Positions 33,033 through 43,834 of a stretch of 64,000 bases of DNA are shown piece by piece (position 1 is the stretch's first letter; each line of letters begins with the position of its first letter). Below the pieces are notes generated by a model. The model worked only from the letters and a program-made list of their open reading frames with translations, had not been told where the DNA came from and did not search any database. Source of the stretch: Carposina sasakii (Eukaryota; Arthropoda; Insecta; Lepidoptera; Carposinidae); NCBI GenBank assembly GCA_014607495.2, contig CP053148.1, positions 8,866,001 to 8,930,000 of the forward strand, written 5' to 3'. Both the position numbers and the translations under genes were made by a program.

Positions 33033-33234
33033 GGGGCCATCCATATACCTATTACGTCACAGGTTAAGGGGGTGGGAGGGGTCCTAAATTTCGTGACGTC
33101 ACATTTTCTTTCAATAATCTCTAAATATAAATTTGCAAGAAAAGCTAAATGTGACGTCACGGAGGGACGAGTCTCATAAATGTGACTAGCTGTGTGGCGT
33201 GAAATTCGTGTGACGTAATTTATGGATGACTCCC
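33033..33234. mobile_element. MITE with 'gggg.ccatcc...ttacgtcac' TIRs
   Basis: Left end ggggccatccatatacctat followed by tacgtcac; right end gtgtgacgtaatttatggat then gactccc ttaa. Both termini carry the TGACGTCA-type motif. About 200 bp, non-coding, ending 40 bp from Jarid2 exon 33274-33510. A TTAA-like target is possible. Confidence 0.7.
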
Positions 33235-33273
33235 TTAAGCAAATAATAAGTAGAAAAATAATAGTTCGCTTAC

Positions 33274-33510
33274 AAGTGGAGCTCTAGTAAACTTGACGCC
33301 TTGCGATGCCAAATGATACTTTATTGCAGCCATTTCCTTCGTAGCCGTCCCCCATCGGTTAAACAGTCGTCCCGTGTATTGGTTCTGTACATTAAACTTC
33401 ACATCGTCCTGTAGTACACAGGGAGGTGAAAAGCCTTTAGGTGGCACTACTTTTGCTACTCCGAATTTCGCAACTTCAGGCATTATGGACTGCAAATAGG
33501 ACATGGGTTC
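33274..33510 (-). CDS. Jarid2: Jarid2 exon, end of JmjN and start of ARID
   Basis: 79 codons, phase 0 to 0, between tttttttcag and gtaagc. It reads EPMSYLQSIMPEVAKFGVAK, then VVPPKGFSPPCVL (end of JmjN) and NRWGTATKEMAAIKYHLASQG (ARID start; vertebrate LGRRWG...). Joined to the upstream exon it gives FYPTEEEFD|EPMSYL, the JmjN consensus. Confidence 0.95.
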
Positions 33511-33783
33511 CTGAAAAAAAAACGTAAAAGGATTTTTTTTTTACTGTCTGCATGCTGATTGCCTTTTCAATTTATATTTCAGCGACAACTAATCGCCAAT
33601 TTGACGTGTGATGCAAAGCGAATGTAGCAACAATGTTACGCAAAAGATCTACACGATTGAGATAGAATTGAGAACTCATACCGTATAGATCTTAGAAGTG
33701 AATAACAATTCACGAAAAAGGTAATTTCTACAACCAAACTGCACCTCTTAAATACCTATAAAACTGTACAAAAAACTACTTAC

Positions 33784-34371
33784 ATCAAACTCCTCTTCCG
33801 TGGGATAAAACACAGGTGCTTCCAGCAATTCGGTCTTCGTAGATTTCTGATCAGGGCGCGGGGCTTGGTTGCTGAGAGAGATCGCCTCGTCTTCGGATTT
33901 AACCGATGTGGCAGGTTCTGGCGACGGCGCTTTGGGCGGCGTGGGCTTGGACACACGACTTGTCCTTCTCTGCACGGTGGCAGAAACCCGCGCATTAGAT
34001 CTAGACGTAGATGGTTCAGACTCATCCCTGCTACTAGTAGTTGGGTGTCGCTCCTGCCGCAATTTGGCGCGCACGCTATTCTTCGCAATCTTCCTCCGCT
34101 TTTTATTATTCTCTGTATGTGTGCTTGTACTTCTACATGGTTTCCTTAAAGATTTTTTTAATGCCGTTTTCTTACCCTTGCTCGCACCTTTGTCGATTTG
34201 GACTAACAGCCTCTTGGACCTACGCGAGGGGGTGGTACTGGCTTTTTTAGTTAATTCTTTAGTTGGCGTTGTCCGGTCCACTCCGTCTACTTCGAGTAGT
34301 GGAAGTAGTTTGTTTACTAACTCCCGGAGTTGTCTTTTATACGGGCTCTCGCGGACGGTAGGAGGCGCAAT
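33784..34371 (-). CDS. Jarid2: Jarid2 large exon: basic linker into JmjN
   Basis: 196 codons, phase 0 to 0, between aatttcag and gtaagt. It starts IAPPTVRESPYKRQLRELVN and is then low-complexity, rich in Lys/Arg/Ser/Thr (KKRRKIAKNSVRAKLRQ), with SKPTPPKAPSPEP, ending EAPVFYPTEEEFD, the start of JmjN. The basic disordered part corresponds to the linker of vertebrate JARID2 that contacts nucleosomes and RNA; that function is inferred from position only. Confidence 0.92.
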
Positions 34372-34561
34372 CTGAAATTAATGAACTGTTTGAAATATGT
34401 TCGAGGCCAATATAATGAAACTTACAAAAATCATTACACATCATGTACTTATCATTGTTTATTCATTTAATTAACCCTAGCTATTCCCATTCATAATCAG
34501 TCATTGCAGGAAATGAGTAAAGCTAAATAAATATTTTCCACCAATCAGCACAGTTTTGTTT

Positions 34562-35200
34562 ATATGACACTAGTGGCCCGCCCTCGCTTCGCTTCGGTAC
34601 ATATCAGTACATAGCTACAACTTCATATGTAGGTACAGCAGTTTTTGTAAAAATTTGGAACTCCCGTTGGTCCCCTTCCCGTGGAAATTTCGGGAAATCC
34701 GTTCTTAGAGCTTCCTTGTAGCCCTAATCCGATTTCAGCTTCGTATAAATAGCGGTTTTTGTAAAAATTTGAAATTCCCGTAACTCCCCTTCCCATGGGA
34801 ATTTCGGGAAATCCCTTCTTAGTGCTCCCTCGGAGTCCCTAATGAACATACAGGTCCAATTTCAAATTCATATGTATCGCAGTTGTCGAAAAAAAAATTC
34901 CCGTTTGTCCCCTTCCCGTGGGAATTTCGGGAAATCCGTTTTTAGTCCTTCCTCGGTGTCCCCAATGAACATATATGCCCGATTTCAGCTTCATATGTAT
35001 AGCGGTTTTCGTAAAAAATATGAAATTCCCGTTGGTCGCCTTCCCGTGGGAATATCGGGAAATTCTTATAGCCGATGTTCATCCAGGTCCAATAAGGATT
35101 CTAACGGTGAAAGAATTTTTAAAATCGGTTCAGTAGATCCCGAGATTACCCCTTACAATTTAACAAATATACTCTTTATAATATTAGTATATAGGTAGAT
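34562..35200 (+). repeat. lepidopteran interspersed repeat with 4 tandem units of about 120 bp
   Basis: Starts 'actagtggcccgccctcgct' and ends with 'atactctttataatattagt'. Between them a unit of 'ttcccgtgggaatttcggga', 'aatccgttcttag' and 'catatgtatagcggtttt' occurs four times (about 34660, 34785, 34910 and 35030). Non-coding, in the large Jarid2 intron. Confidence 0.7.
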
Positions 35201-35388
35201 AAAAAGACTGTCAACATCACTTCCGTAAACAAAAAAATGAAATAATTAATAATTCTTGTAATTTCGCTTTAACAGTGTTATTAAATAAACTTACGAAGTC
35301 AGTGTTAAACAAATAATATATTAACTTAAGTGTTAGATGCAAACAAGTGAATATAAAGACAAGTAAAAGTGAAACCATTTTTGTGTAA

Positions 35389-35967
35389 ATAAACTGACTT
35401 TAAAAAAAAAAAATAACCGACTTCAAACTTTAACTAAAAAGCGATAAATAACGTAACTAATTTATCTACTTAATACATATTAAATATCTCAAATTATTTA
35501 AATATTTATAACTTAATACCTAATACTTTTACAAAGTCATCTTTAACTATTTAAATATTTATAATTATCACATATTTTTTGGAGTCGGTGCCAGCCAAAC
35601 AAATCAATGTAATTAAGTAAACTGACCCACACTCTTAATAGTAAAACCAAGAATAGGAAATTGCATTACCGCTGCCTACTACACCGTATTGTATTTTGCC
35701 GTGTGTGTGGCTTTGTCAGCCGCGCGCGTCCATCAACACTACGTTACCTAGGCTGGCACCGACTCCAAAAAATAAGTGATAATTATAAATATTTAAATAG
35801 TTAAAGATGACTTTGTAAAAGTATTAGGTATTAAGTTATAAATATTTAAATAATTTGAGATATTTAATATGTATTAAGTAGATAAATTAGTTACGTTATT
35901 TATCGCTTTTTAGTTAAAGTTTGAAGTTGGTTATTTTTTTTTTTTTAAAGTCAGTTTATTTCTCGAT
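35389..35967. repeat. long palindrome (foldback), copy B
   Basis: Inverted arms from 'aataaactgactttaaaaaa' to 'aaagtcagtttatt', with 'aaagcgataaataacgtaac' near each outer end and 'ttttttggagtcggtgccag' near each inner end. It is the same element as 8470-9108. The flank 'tttctcgatttttagttgtg' links it to the neighbouring minisatellite as in copy A, in reverse orientation. Confidence 0.85.
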
Positions 35968-36017
35968 TTTTAGTTGTGTTAATGCGTTGTGGACATAAAT
36001 AGATGCTAGATTATACA

Positions 36018-36415
36018 GGCTGATTTTTGGTCGTCAACGTTCCCGAAAACTACGTAATCTCCTCATCATCACGATCATTTTTCTCCTTGGAAGCATACCT
36101 GGGAAGTGTCTGGTTTCCAAAATATTAGGGTCCAAAGTTGAGTAAATAGACTGCGTTTTTCTGCATGAATGCACATAGACGCGCGTAGCAAGATTTTTCA
36201 CGAGAAATAATTAATATCTGTCTATAAAAAAAACTAACATAAAGACTGGACACTATACATTTCGCCGATCAAGTACCTAATAAAAAAATTGTTTCAAAAA
36301 AATTTACATCGTTTCTCAGCATTTTTTTTTGCATAAACTTACTATATTTGATGTATAGAGTACGTACCCTTAGTTAAGGGTGGCAACGAAAAAACACCAT
36401 GTATACCTAAGGTTT
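36018..36415. repeat. insertion inside composite copy B
   Basis: Copy A joins 'gatggtaacgatgaaa' to 'ctagcatctattta' within about 35 bp. In copy B about 400 bp of unrelated AT-rich sequence lies between them, so this is a later insertion. Its family is unknown. Confidence 0.5.
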
Positions 36416-36465
36416 TCATCGTTACCATCTCAGGAGTAGTATCTACCCGTATAAGTATCACGTTA

Positions 36466-37225
36466 GCCCTACATATACAGTTTCCATCGACCAATTGCAG
36501 TACTGTCCTCTAACTCCTAACCGTTAAGGAGTTCTGTAGCTTGACCATCAGCACAGCAGCATCAGATGTTGATTCAAGTATAACTCACAAGCAACAAGTT
36601 AGCCCTACATACTACTTATAGTTTCCATCGACCAATTGCAGTACTGTCTCCCAACTCCTAACCGTTAAGGAGTTCTGTAGCTTCATCGTCAGAACAGCAG
36701 CATCAGATGTTGATTCAAGTAACACGTTAGCCCTACATACTACTAAATAGTTTCCATCGACCAATTGCAGTACTGTCTCCCAACTCCTAACCGTTAAGGA
36801 GTTCTGTTGCTTCATCATCAGCACAGCAGCATCAGATGTTGATTCAAGTAACACATTTGCCCTACATACTACTAAATAGTTTCCATCGACCAATTGCAGT
36901 ACTGTCTCCCAACTCCTAACCGTTAAGGAGTTCTGTAGCTTCATCATCAGCACAGCAGCATCAGATGTTGATTCAAGTAACACGTTTGCCCTACATACTA
37001 CTAAATAGTTTCCATCGACCAATTGCAGTACTGTCTCCCAACTCCTAACCGTTAAGGAGTTCTGTATCTTCATCATCAGCACAGCAGCATCAGATGTTGA
37101 TTCAAGTAACACGTTTGCCCTACATACTACTAAATAGTTTCCATCGACCAATTGCAGTACTGTATCCCAACTCCTAACCGTTAAGGAGTTCTGTAGCTTC
37201 ATCATCAGCACAGCAGCATTAGATG
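36466..37225 (-). repeat. 129-bp minisatellite, copy B, with long open frame
   Basis: About six units on the minus strand, open through about 200 codons as 43-residue repeats (LQNSLTVRSWETVLQLVDGN, then YLVVCRANVLLESTSDAAVLMM). Units are 95% or more alike. The frame is the same as in copy A. No start-codon context or promoter is evident. Confidence 0.85.
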
Positions 37226-37490
37226 TTGACACCCTGAAGCATATACCTGAGTAAGACATGATTACGTAACAAAAGCACCATACGAGCATACAATTTTCGG
37301 TGGTTGCCCTTGATTTCTCCTGGATCCCATCATCAGATCCTGACCTGGTGAAAATGGGACCACCTCAGAAGTGAACTCTATCCAACAAAAAAAAAATTTT
37401 TGAAATCCGTCTATAATTGACGGAAATATCGGTGAATTGATTGATTGAATCAGACGAATTGAGAACCTCCTCCTTTTTTTGAAGTCGGTT
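37226..37490 (-). repeat. lepidopteran repeat tail of composite copy B
   Basis: Includes 'tgggaccacctcagaagtga', 'gacgaattgagaacctcctc' and the end 'ttttgaagtcggttaaaaa'. I recognise this as a widespread lepidopteran repeat end. The 'gaagtcggtta' end also occurs at 4583 and in the palindromes. Confidence 0.6.
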
Positions 37491-37654
37491 AAAAACTACA
37501 AATCCTTGTGACTGTGAATATTGTTACAGTGTTTTAAAGTATATAAACATCAATAAAAACTGTGTCCAGCAATATTTAGTGCAAAAATCAAGAAACAGAC
37601 ATTTCATCATCAAATTCCCTACGCTCAAATAAATGCCACATCAGCCCGTTTTAA

Positions 37655-38245
37655 AAAAAGCCGACAAGTGCTAGTTGAACTCGCGTGAAGAGGGTTCCGT
37701 ACGATGTTACCTATCATGTTTTTTTAAATCTGACAAAAAGTTGTTACGCACAATATTGAGTGATTTACCATGTTATTTTAATATCATGGACTTCTTATAG
37801 GTTTTCCTATAATCTATAAGGAGAAAACTAATTTCTGTATTTTTTTCAAAATTTTAGGTTCAGTAGTTTCGGAGATAAGGGGGGGGGATGGTCAATTTTC
37901 GTCTATTTTCTTGAATAACTTGGAAACTATTTATTTTAAAATTACAAAAAAATACATTTAAGATCTTCTCAACAAGACCTTTCATTTGATATGCCACACG
38001 ATGCAGTTTTCAGAATTTTTTTTTTAATTTTCCCCTTCCCCCCCAAAAATGACCCCCCATATACAGATTTCATCTGCTCATGTCACACCTCTGTGTTTGG
38101 GTCACAGGAATTGATATGTGTACCAAATTTCAACTTAATCGGTCTAATAGATTCGGAGATAATTGACTGTAAGCGACGGACGGACAGACACACGAGTGAT
38201 CCTATAAGGGTTCCGTTTTTGTATTCAGACGTACGGAACCCTAAA
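37655..38245. mobile_element. GGGTTCCGTA-type MITE
   Basis: 'agggttccgtacg' at 37691 and the inverse 'cgtacggaaccct' at 38230-38242 bracket AT-rich sequence with 'gtaccaaatttcaacttaat' and 'cggacagacacac', features of a very common lepidopteran element. The outer left 'gccgacaagtgctagttgaa' may belong to it. Confidence 0.65.
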
Positions 38246-40356
38246 AATCAACAGAACGCCATCTAACGGTACATCGAGAAACTACCATTAACTAGCAATA
38301 GATCTTGGATCTATAACAACTGTTTTTTTACGAACGCCATCTATCAAAAATCAACTTTACCAACTTAACTCGGTGATTCTATATAAAATCGGAGGAGGGC
38401 GCTTATTTAAAAAAAAAACAAGAACCCAACTACAACTATGGAAGAAATCACAAACCTATTAAAAAACATGCAATCAGAAATTAAACAACAGAAAATAGAT
38501 ATGCAAGAAATGAAAGATGATATAAAAAACACGATAATTAACAGTATAAATGAAAAATTTCAAAACCTTGAAACCAAACATGAATTACTTGAACAAAAAA
38601 TAGAAGAACAGAAGAGATCAATAGAAAGCTTTGATAAATATCTGAGAAGAAGAAATATAATATTTTTTGGAGTTGACGAGAAAGAACGCGGTTACCAAGA
38701 TTTGGAACGAATTGTGCTCGAAATAATAAATTCAGAAATGAAAGTAAACTGTGGAACAAATAACATTGAATCGGTACGAAGACTAGGAACAAAAAACGAT
38801 AAATCAAGACCAATTTTAACAACCCTTACTACATTGGGACTGATAATCCAAATCCTGAAACACAAAAAAATGCTTGAAAAAACAGCACACTATATAAAAG
38901 AAGATTTTTCTCGTGAGGTGCTTAACAAACGGAAAAACCTACAAGAGCTACTGAAAAAGGAAAACGAATCTGGCAAAAGGGCGACTTTAAGATACGACAA
39001 AATTATGTACCTAACCAACAATGTAACGCAAAAACATAATAGAAATGATTATAGAAATATAAATAAAGGGGTCCTATCACTATCCCCAGACGAAACCCCA
39101 AAGAACCAATCTAAATATGAGGAAAACGAAAAGAAAAAACAACTTACAAAGAAAAACAAGCCAGACATGAATGATTATGTAATACAAAAACCTAAACTTA
39201 GTTATAACTCACTCAGCACCTCTCATGTTGACAGAGACCGCCAAAAATAGCAACTATTTCTGCCCCCTCCAACTCTCCCAACCCGGCCGGTCACCGTGGG
39301 AGATGTAGACTACAGTCCTCCTCCAGTAACCTATACTCTGAAAAACAATGAACTATTTCATGTAGCAACATACAACGTGAAAACTTTGTCAACTACACAT
39401 CGTCTTGTAGAGTTGATGGACTCTTTGAGAAACGTTAAATACGATGTCATCGGTCTTTCAGAAGTGAGACGACTTGGTAGTTCAATCCAAGAGTATGACA
39501 ACTTCATCCTGTGCTATACCGGAGAGACACCTGGACTCTATGGGGTAGGCTTTATTGTGAAGAAATACCTTAAACCAAATAACATAAGTTATACAGGTCT
39601 ATCATAAAGAGTAGCTCTATTGAAATTAAATATTAACGGATTTCAAATTGATGTTATACAAATCTACTCATATACAGAAACAGCAAAGGATGATTTGGTA
39701 GAGCTTCACTACAATACTATCAAAGATGCATTAACGAAGTCGGGAAAAAATGTCATAGTCATGGGAGATTTTAACGCAAAAATTGGTCAGCCAAAACCTG
39801 AAGAATATCTAATTATGAAAAAACATGGCTATGGAATAAGAAACCAGAGAGGCGAACGGCTCGTTACATTTGCAAATTAAAACAAACTTAGTATCATGAA
39901 TACATTCTTTAAGAAACCAGGAAACCAAAGATGGACTTGGAAATCTCCTAACGGGACTACAAAAAACTAAATTGATTATATATTAACAAACGTACACAAA
40001 AATGTCCAAAACATTCAAGTATTAAACATTAATTTCCCGACGGATCACAGACTTCTCAGAATATCCATTAAATTTAAAGAAATGAAAAAATGTCGGTCTC
40101 AATACTCTAACAACTCACAAAACTCTCTGAAAAGCGAAGACGAGAAGTCTAAATATGTAAAGTCAATGAAAATCTTTACAGAAGACCTTATGAACTTACA
40201 AGATATTAATTCCGTTCAGAACTTTTACGATAAAATAGTCAACTCTATAAAAACCAGCCTAAACAACTCTTCTAATGCAAAACAACAAAGCTCAAAGTCC
40301 TGTATTATATCGGATCATACAAGAAAATTAATAAATCGCAGACAAGAACTACATTT
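38246..40356 (+). mobile_element. RTE-type LINE, segment 1: ORF1 and endonuclease
   Basis: Segment 1 of a split plus-strand LINE. ORF1 is listed separately. From 39330 the endonuclease reads HVATYNVKTLSTTHRLVELM, DVIGLSEVRRLG, then MGDFNAKIG near 39763, with stops at 39605, 39878 and 39968. 40082-40370 is a linker. An inserted LINE cuts it at about 40357. The sequence resumes at 41768. Confidence 0.82.
38438..39250 (+). CDS. LINE ORF1 (coiled coil plus RNA-binding-like domain)
   Basis: 270 codons, intact. The first 65 residues form a coiled coil (IKQQKIDMQEMKDDIKNTI). Next is YLRRRNIIFFGVDEKERGY, the start of an RRM-like domain as in LINE ORF1 proteins, then a basic C-terminal tail. Such proteins form trimers and bind the element RNA. 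The start ATG lies about 35 bp after an A-run. Confidence 0.75.
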   Translation: MEEITNLLKNMQSEIKQQKIDMQEMKDDIKNTIINSINEKFQNLETKHELLEQKIEEQKRSIESFDKYLRRRNIIFFGVDEKERGYQDLERIVLEIINSEMKVNCGTNNIESVRRLGTKNDKSRPILTTLTTLGLIIQILKHKKMLEKTAHYIKEDFSREVLNKRKNLQELLKKENESGKRATLRYDKIMYLTNNVTQKHNRNDYRNINKGVLSLSPDETPKNQSKYEENEKKKQLTKKNKPDMNDYVIQKPKLSYNSLSTSHVDRDRQK

Positions 40357-41767
40357 TTTTTTTCTCTAATTTAATCTGCAATCAGCTTTAGCTATAAGCA
40401 GGTTTGTTGAGGAAAGTTGTCAGTTAGAGGGTGTCCTTCAGTAAGGACATCTCCTCTTCGTACACAAGTGCCTATATTGCCAATATGTCCTTTCGCTTCA
40501 GCCTTTTCTTGTAGCTTCGAGTTGTCAGCTTAGCAGCCAATGCATTGGGATGTTGCTCAAGCCTCCCCTGATATGTCTCTGTTGACTTTAGAATTTCCTC
40601 CTTCAGAGTGTTCATTTCAAGGTGATGGTGTATCTCTGTGTTTGTAGTGAACCATGGGGCATTGCATAAGTTTCTAAGTATCATGTTTTGCATTCGTTGT
40701 AGTATTATGATATTGGAGTTGCTTGCGCTGCCCCATAGCTGTATGCCATACATCCAGACAGGTTTAAGTATACTCTTATATATAAGCAATTTGTTATCAG
40801 TAGATAGTTTACTGTTCCTACACAATGCCCAAGATAATTGGTTGTATCGGATTTTGATCTCTTGCCTCTTTGCTTTGACATGATGTGCCCATGTTAGGCG
40901 TCGATCCAGATGTAATCCAAGATATCGCACATGGTTTTGGTGGGGGAGTGGGGATCCTCCCAGTTGGACAGCAGGACAATCTCCTCTACGCAGTGTGAAG
41001 GTAACATGCACAGATTTTGATGTGCTGGCTTTTATTCTCCAGTTTTCGAGCCACTTCGAGATGTTATCAAGACTTTTTTGTAATTTTTGTGTTGCTATTA
41101 CAGGATTTTTGTCGCTAGCCAGAACTGCCGTATCATCTGCAAATGTGGCTGTGGTGACATCTTTCTCTTCTGGTAGGTCAGACGTGTACACTATATATAG
41201 TACAGGCCCCAAGACTGATCCCTGCGGCACACCCGCTTCAATTTTATAGAAATTAGAGGTGGATTCAGCTTCCTTTACTTGAAATAATCTTTCAGACAGA
41301 TAGGATTTCAACAATATATAGTAGCAATGAGGCAAACTTTTCTTGATCTTATAGAGGAGGCCTTTGTGCCACACTTTGTCGAATGCTTGTTGTATGTCCA
41401 GAAAGGCCGAAGAACAGTACTCTTTGTCTTCTAACGTATTTCTTATTTTATCTACTACTCTGTGAACTTGTTCCACGGTTGAGTGTTGCTGTCTAAAGCC
41501 AAATTGATGATTTGGAATAACATTATTTCTTTCAAGTTCCGGAAGGATTCTGTGTAGTAGCAATTTCTCAAAAACCTTAGATAACACTGGTAGCAAGCTA
41601 ATAGGTCTATAGGACGTGACTTCTTTAGTTGGTTTTCCCATTTTGTGGATCATTAGGATCTGGGAGACCTTCCAGAGTTTCGGGAAATATTGTACTCTTA
41701 CTATGCCATTAAAGAGTGTAGTAATAAATACTATGGCTTTTCTTGGGACTATGGCTTTTCTTGGGGC
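40357..41767 (-). mobile_element. Jockey-clade LINE, 5'-truncated, inserted in the RTE LINE
   Basis: The minus-strand ORF of 393 codons (41653-40472) covers SYRPISLLPVLSKVFEKLLL, FGFRQQHSTVEQVHRVVDKI, LDIQQAFDKVWH, GVPQGSVLGPVLY and FADDTAVLAS, and the post-RT region to the C-terminus. The 3' end has a poly(A) tract (T-run at 40357-40366 on plus). The flanks actacat and attacat may be a slightly diverged target duplication. Lacking endonuclease and ORF1, it is dead on arrival, but the ORF has no stops, so it is fairly recent. Confidence 0.88.
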
Positions 41768-42539
41768 TTAATTACATAAAGTAAAACCAAAATCACGCTC
41801 TATGAGAAACGAGCTAAAAGCTCTCTATAAACTTATAAGTAAATACATACGTAGAGACTATATAAAACACAGAGCTTGTACTATTGAATATCACATGGAC
41901 TCTACGGGCAGCGCGTTTAAAGAACTAAACACTCACAAATCTTGGATAGAAGGACTACAAAAATCAGACAAATGCTTGTGCGGCAGAGCAGCCATTATTG
42001 ATATTGCAACAGCTTTCTACAAAAACTTGTATAGTTCACCAGAGCAGGAAAACTACAATATCGACGACTCACAACTAGCAAACAATGAAAAGGAAGTAAG
42101 AAAGTTCGACGAAATAGAAATTATCAGCGGAATAGATAGACTAAAGGTCGATAAATGCCCGGATAAAATAACAAATGAAGCGATCAAAACTGACAAACAT
42201 TATCTAGCAAATCCTCTTGCACTTCTGTTTAATATGATATTAGATAACTGCTCCACCCCATATCAATGGTCCGAGTCTGAAATGATTCTGCTCTACAAAA
42301 AAGGAGACCCAAGAAATATAAGTAACTACCGTCCAATCAGCTTGCTCCCATCCCTTTATAAATTATTTTCATCGATCATAGAGAAGAGAATCAGTGTAAA
42401 CCTCGATAAATACCAACCGATCGAACAAGCAGGCTTTAGAAAGGGTTACTCTACTGTAGACCACATCCACGCCATGGAACAAATTATAGAAAAGTATTGT
42501 GAGTACCAAAGGCCCTTGTACATGGCCTTTATTGACTAT
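41768..42539 (+). mobile_element. RTE-type LINE, segment 2: RT fingers
   Basis: The open frame at 41802-42548 has LKVDKCPDKITNEAIK (normally K.pG.D.i), MILLYKKGDPRNISNYRPIS, LLPSLYKLFSSIIEKRI and QAGFRKGYSTVDHIHAMEQI. It ends FIDY, where the LTR element cuts in; the next codons (QKAFDT) are at 53395. Confidence 0.85.
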
Positions 42540-42896
42540 TGTAGGTGACCTGATACATATTTATATATATCTATATGTGTATTTATATTTATTAATACTA
42601 AACAGATACACTATATTTCATATATATGTACACCTACAAGAAGACAAGCATTACACACATCATAGTCATACATTCGCAACACTATATTTAACGCACAAGC
42701 AACGCCGCGCGATATCCGTAGTTCAGCAAAACTGCTGACGGCGCCGAACGTGATCGCGCCACACCACGCTGCCCATGCGCTGGTACCTCCAGTCGTCCGA
42801 GGACTGTGACGCAGAGTCCACGCGCCACCCTGTACCGCGACGACACACATACGCGGGTGCCGCTACGCCACTGGTGGCCTATTTATATATATATGT
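42540..42896 (+). repeat. 5' LTR of Ty3/gypsy element, first part (357 bp)
   Basis: Starts TGTAGGTGACCTGATACATA after the target site actat. It is identical, or nearly so, to 52867-53223 of the 3' LTR. It is interrupted after 42896 by the 6.2-kb DNA transposon and continues at 49147-49312; 357 plus 166 bp equals the 523 bp of the 3' LTR exactly. Confidence 0.92.
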
Positions 42897-43410
42897 CGAT
42901 ACCGGAAATTTCAATTGTCGTAAAGGACAAAACACGACTTTTCAGGAGAGCAAAAAAACAAAAAAAAAAAAGTTTTTGCCTTATAACTTTTTTAAACAAA
43001 CTCCTATAATTATCAAGTCAAAAGAGACCTATGCTATTTTTTCGTGTTCTATCCGTTTGTATTGACAAAATAAACTAAACTTAATTATTAACGAAAATGA
43101 AGGTCCTTTACAGCCCACAAAAACTTGAACTGTTGTACTTTACACCCGCGAAATATTGTTATCATAAAGTTCGATGTGCAGTAAAGGCCTTAATCTATTC
43201 ATAAATGGGTAGTATAAGTTAATTAAACCAAATATTATGGTCGTAAAGAGAGCAAAACCAAAAACGCTCTATTTAAAGATACCTACAATGGGTAGTAAAA
43301 CTAAGTGTTAGAAAGTCTAAAAAAGATTTATTTTTTGAGTGAAATAAAAGGTTTATTAAGTAACGAAAATATTATTCTAATAGGAACATACAATTATGAT
43401 GCCGTTTTTC

Positions 43411-43568
43411 TATACAGGGAAATTGAAAAAATACCAGCAACTTCTTAGGGCATGGTTGGCATGATGGTTCTGAACAATGTCTTAAACATTACTTTTACTG
43501 AACATTGCTCAGGACCATCATGCCAAGCATATCCTAAGAGGTAGCTGGTATTTTTTCAATTTCCCTGT
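43411..43568. mobile_element. near-perfect hairpin MITE, TA target
   Basis: cagggaaattgaaaaaatac at the left and its exact inverse at the right, with a palindromic body ('atgatggttctgaacaatgt' against 'acattgctcaggaccatcat') flanked by TA. 158 bp. It lies in the 3' flank of the transposase gene, inside the Sola-like element. Confidence 0.85.
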
Positions 43569-43834
43569 ATAAAATTGTTAATATTTATTGTTGTTTTATT
43601 AACAAAATGCAATCATTATTTACCAAATCAGTCTTGAACTTAAACATAAAAATAATAAATTTAAGAATTTTTTCCTTATAAAGTATTGACATAATTATGA
43701 CAAGTAACTTCAGTCTTTTCGACACATACAAGTTAACATAAACGTAAAATTATTTTTTATAACAAAATGGTATTTTAAAGTAACACAATTGTTATCAACT
43801 GCTTTGTAAGATACATGAATCTAAAAAACTAAAA

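Noticed and set aside
33865..34375. Plus-strand frames up to 168 codons
   Set aside because: Antisense to the large Jarid2 exon.
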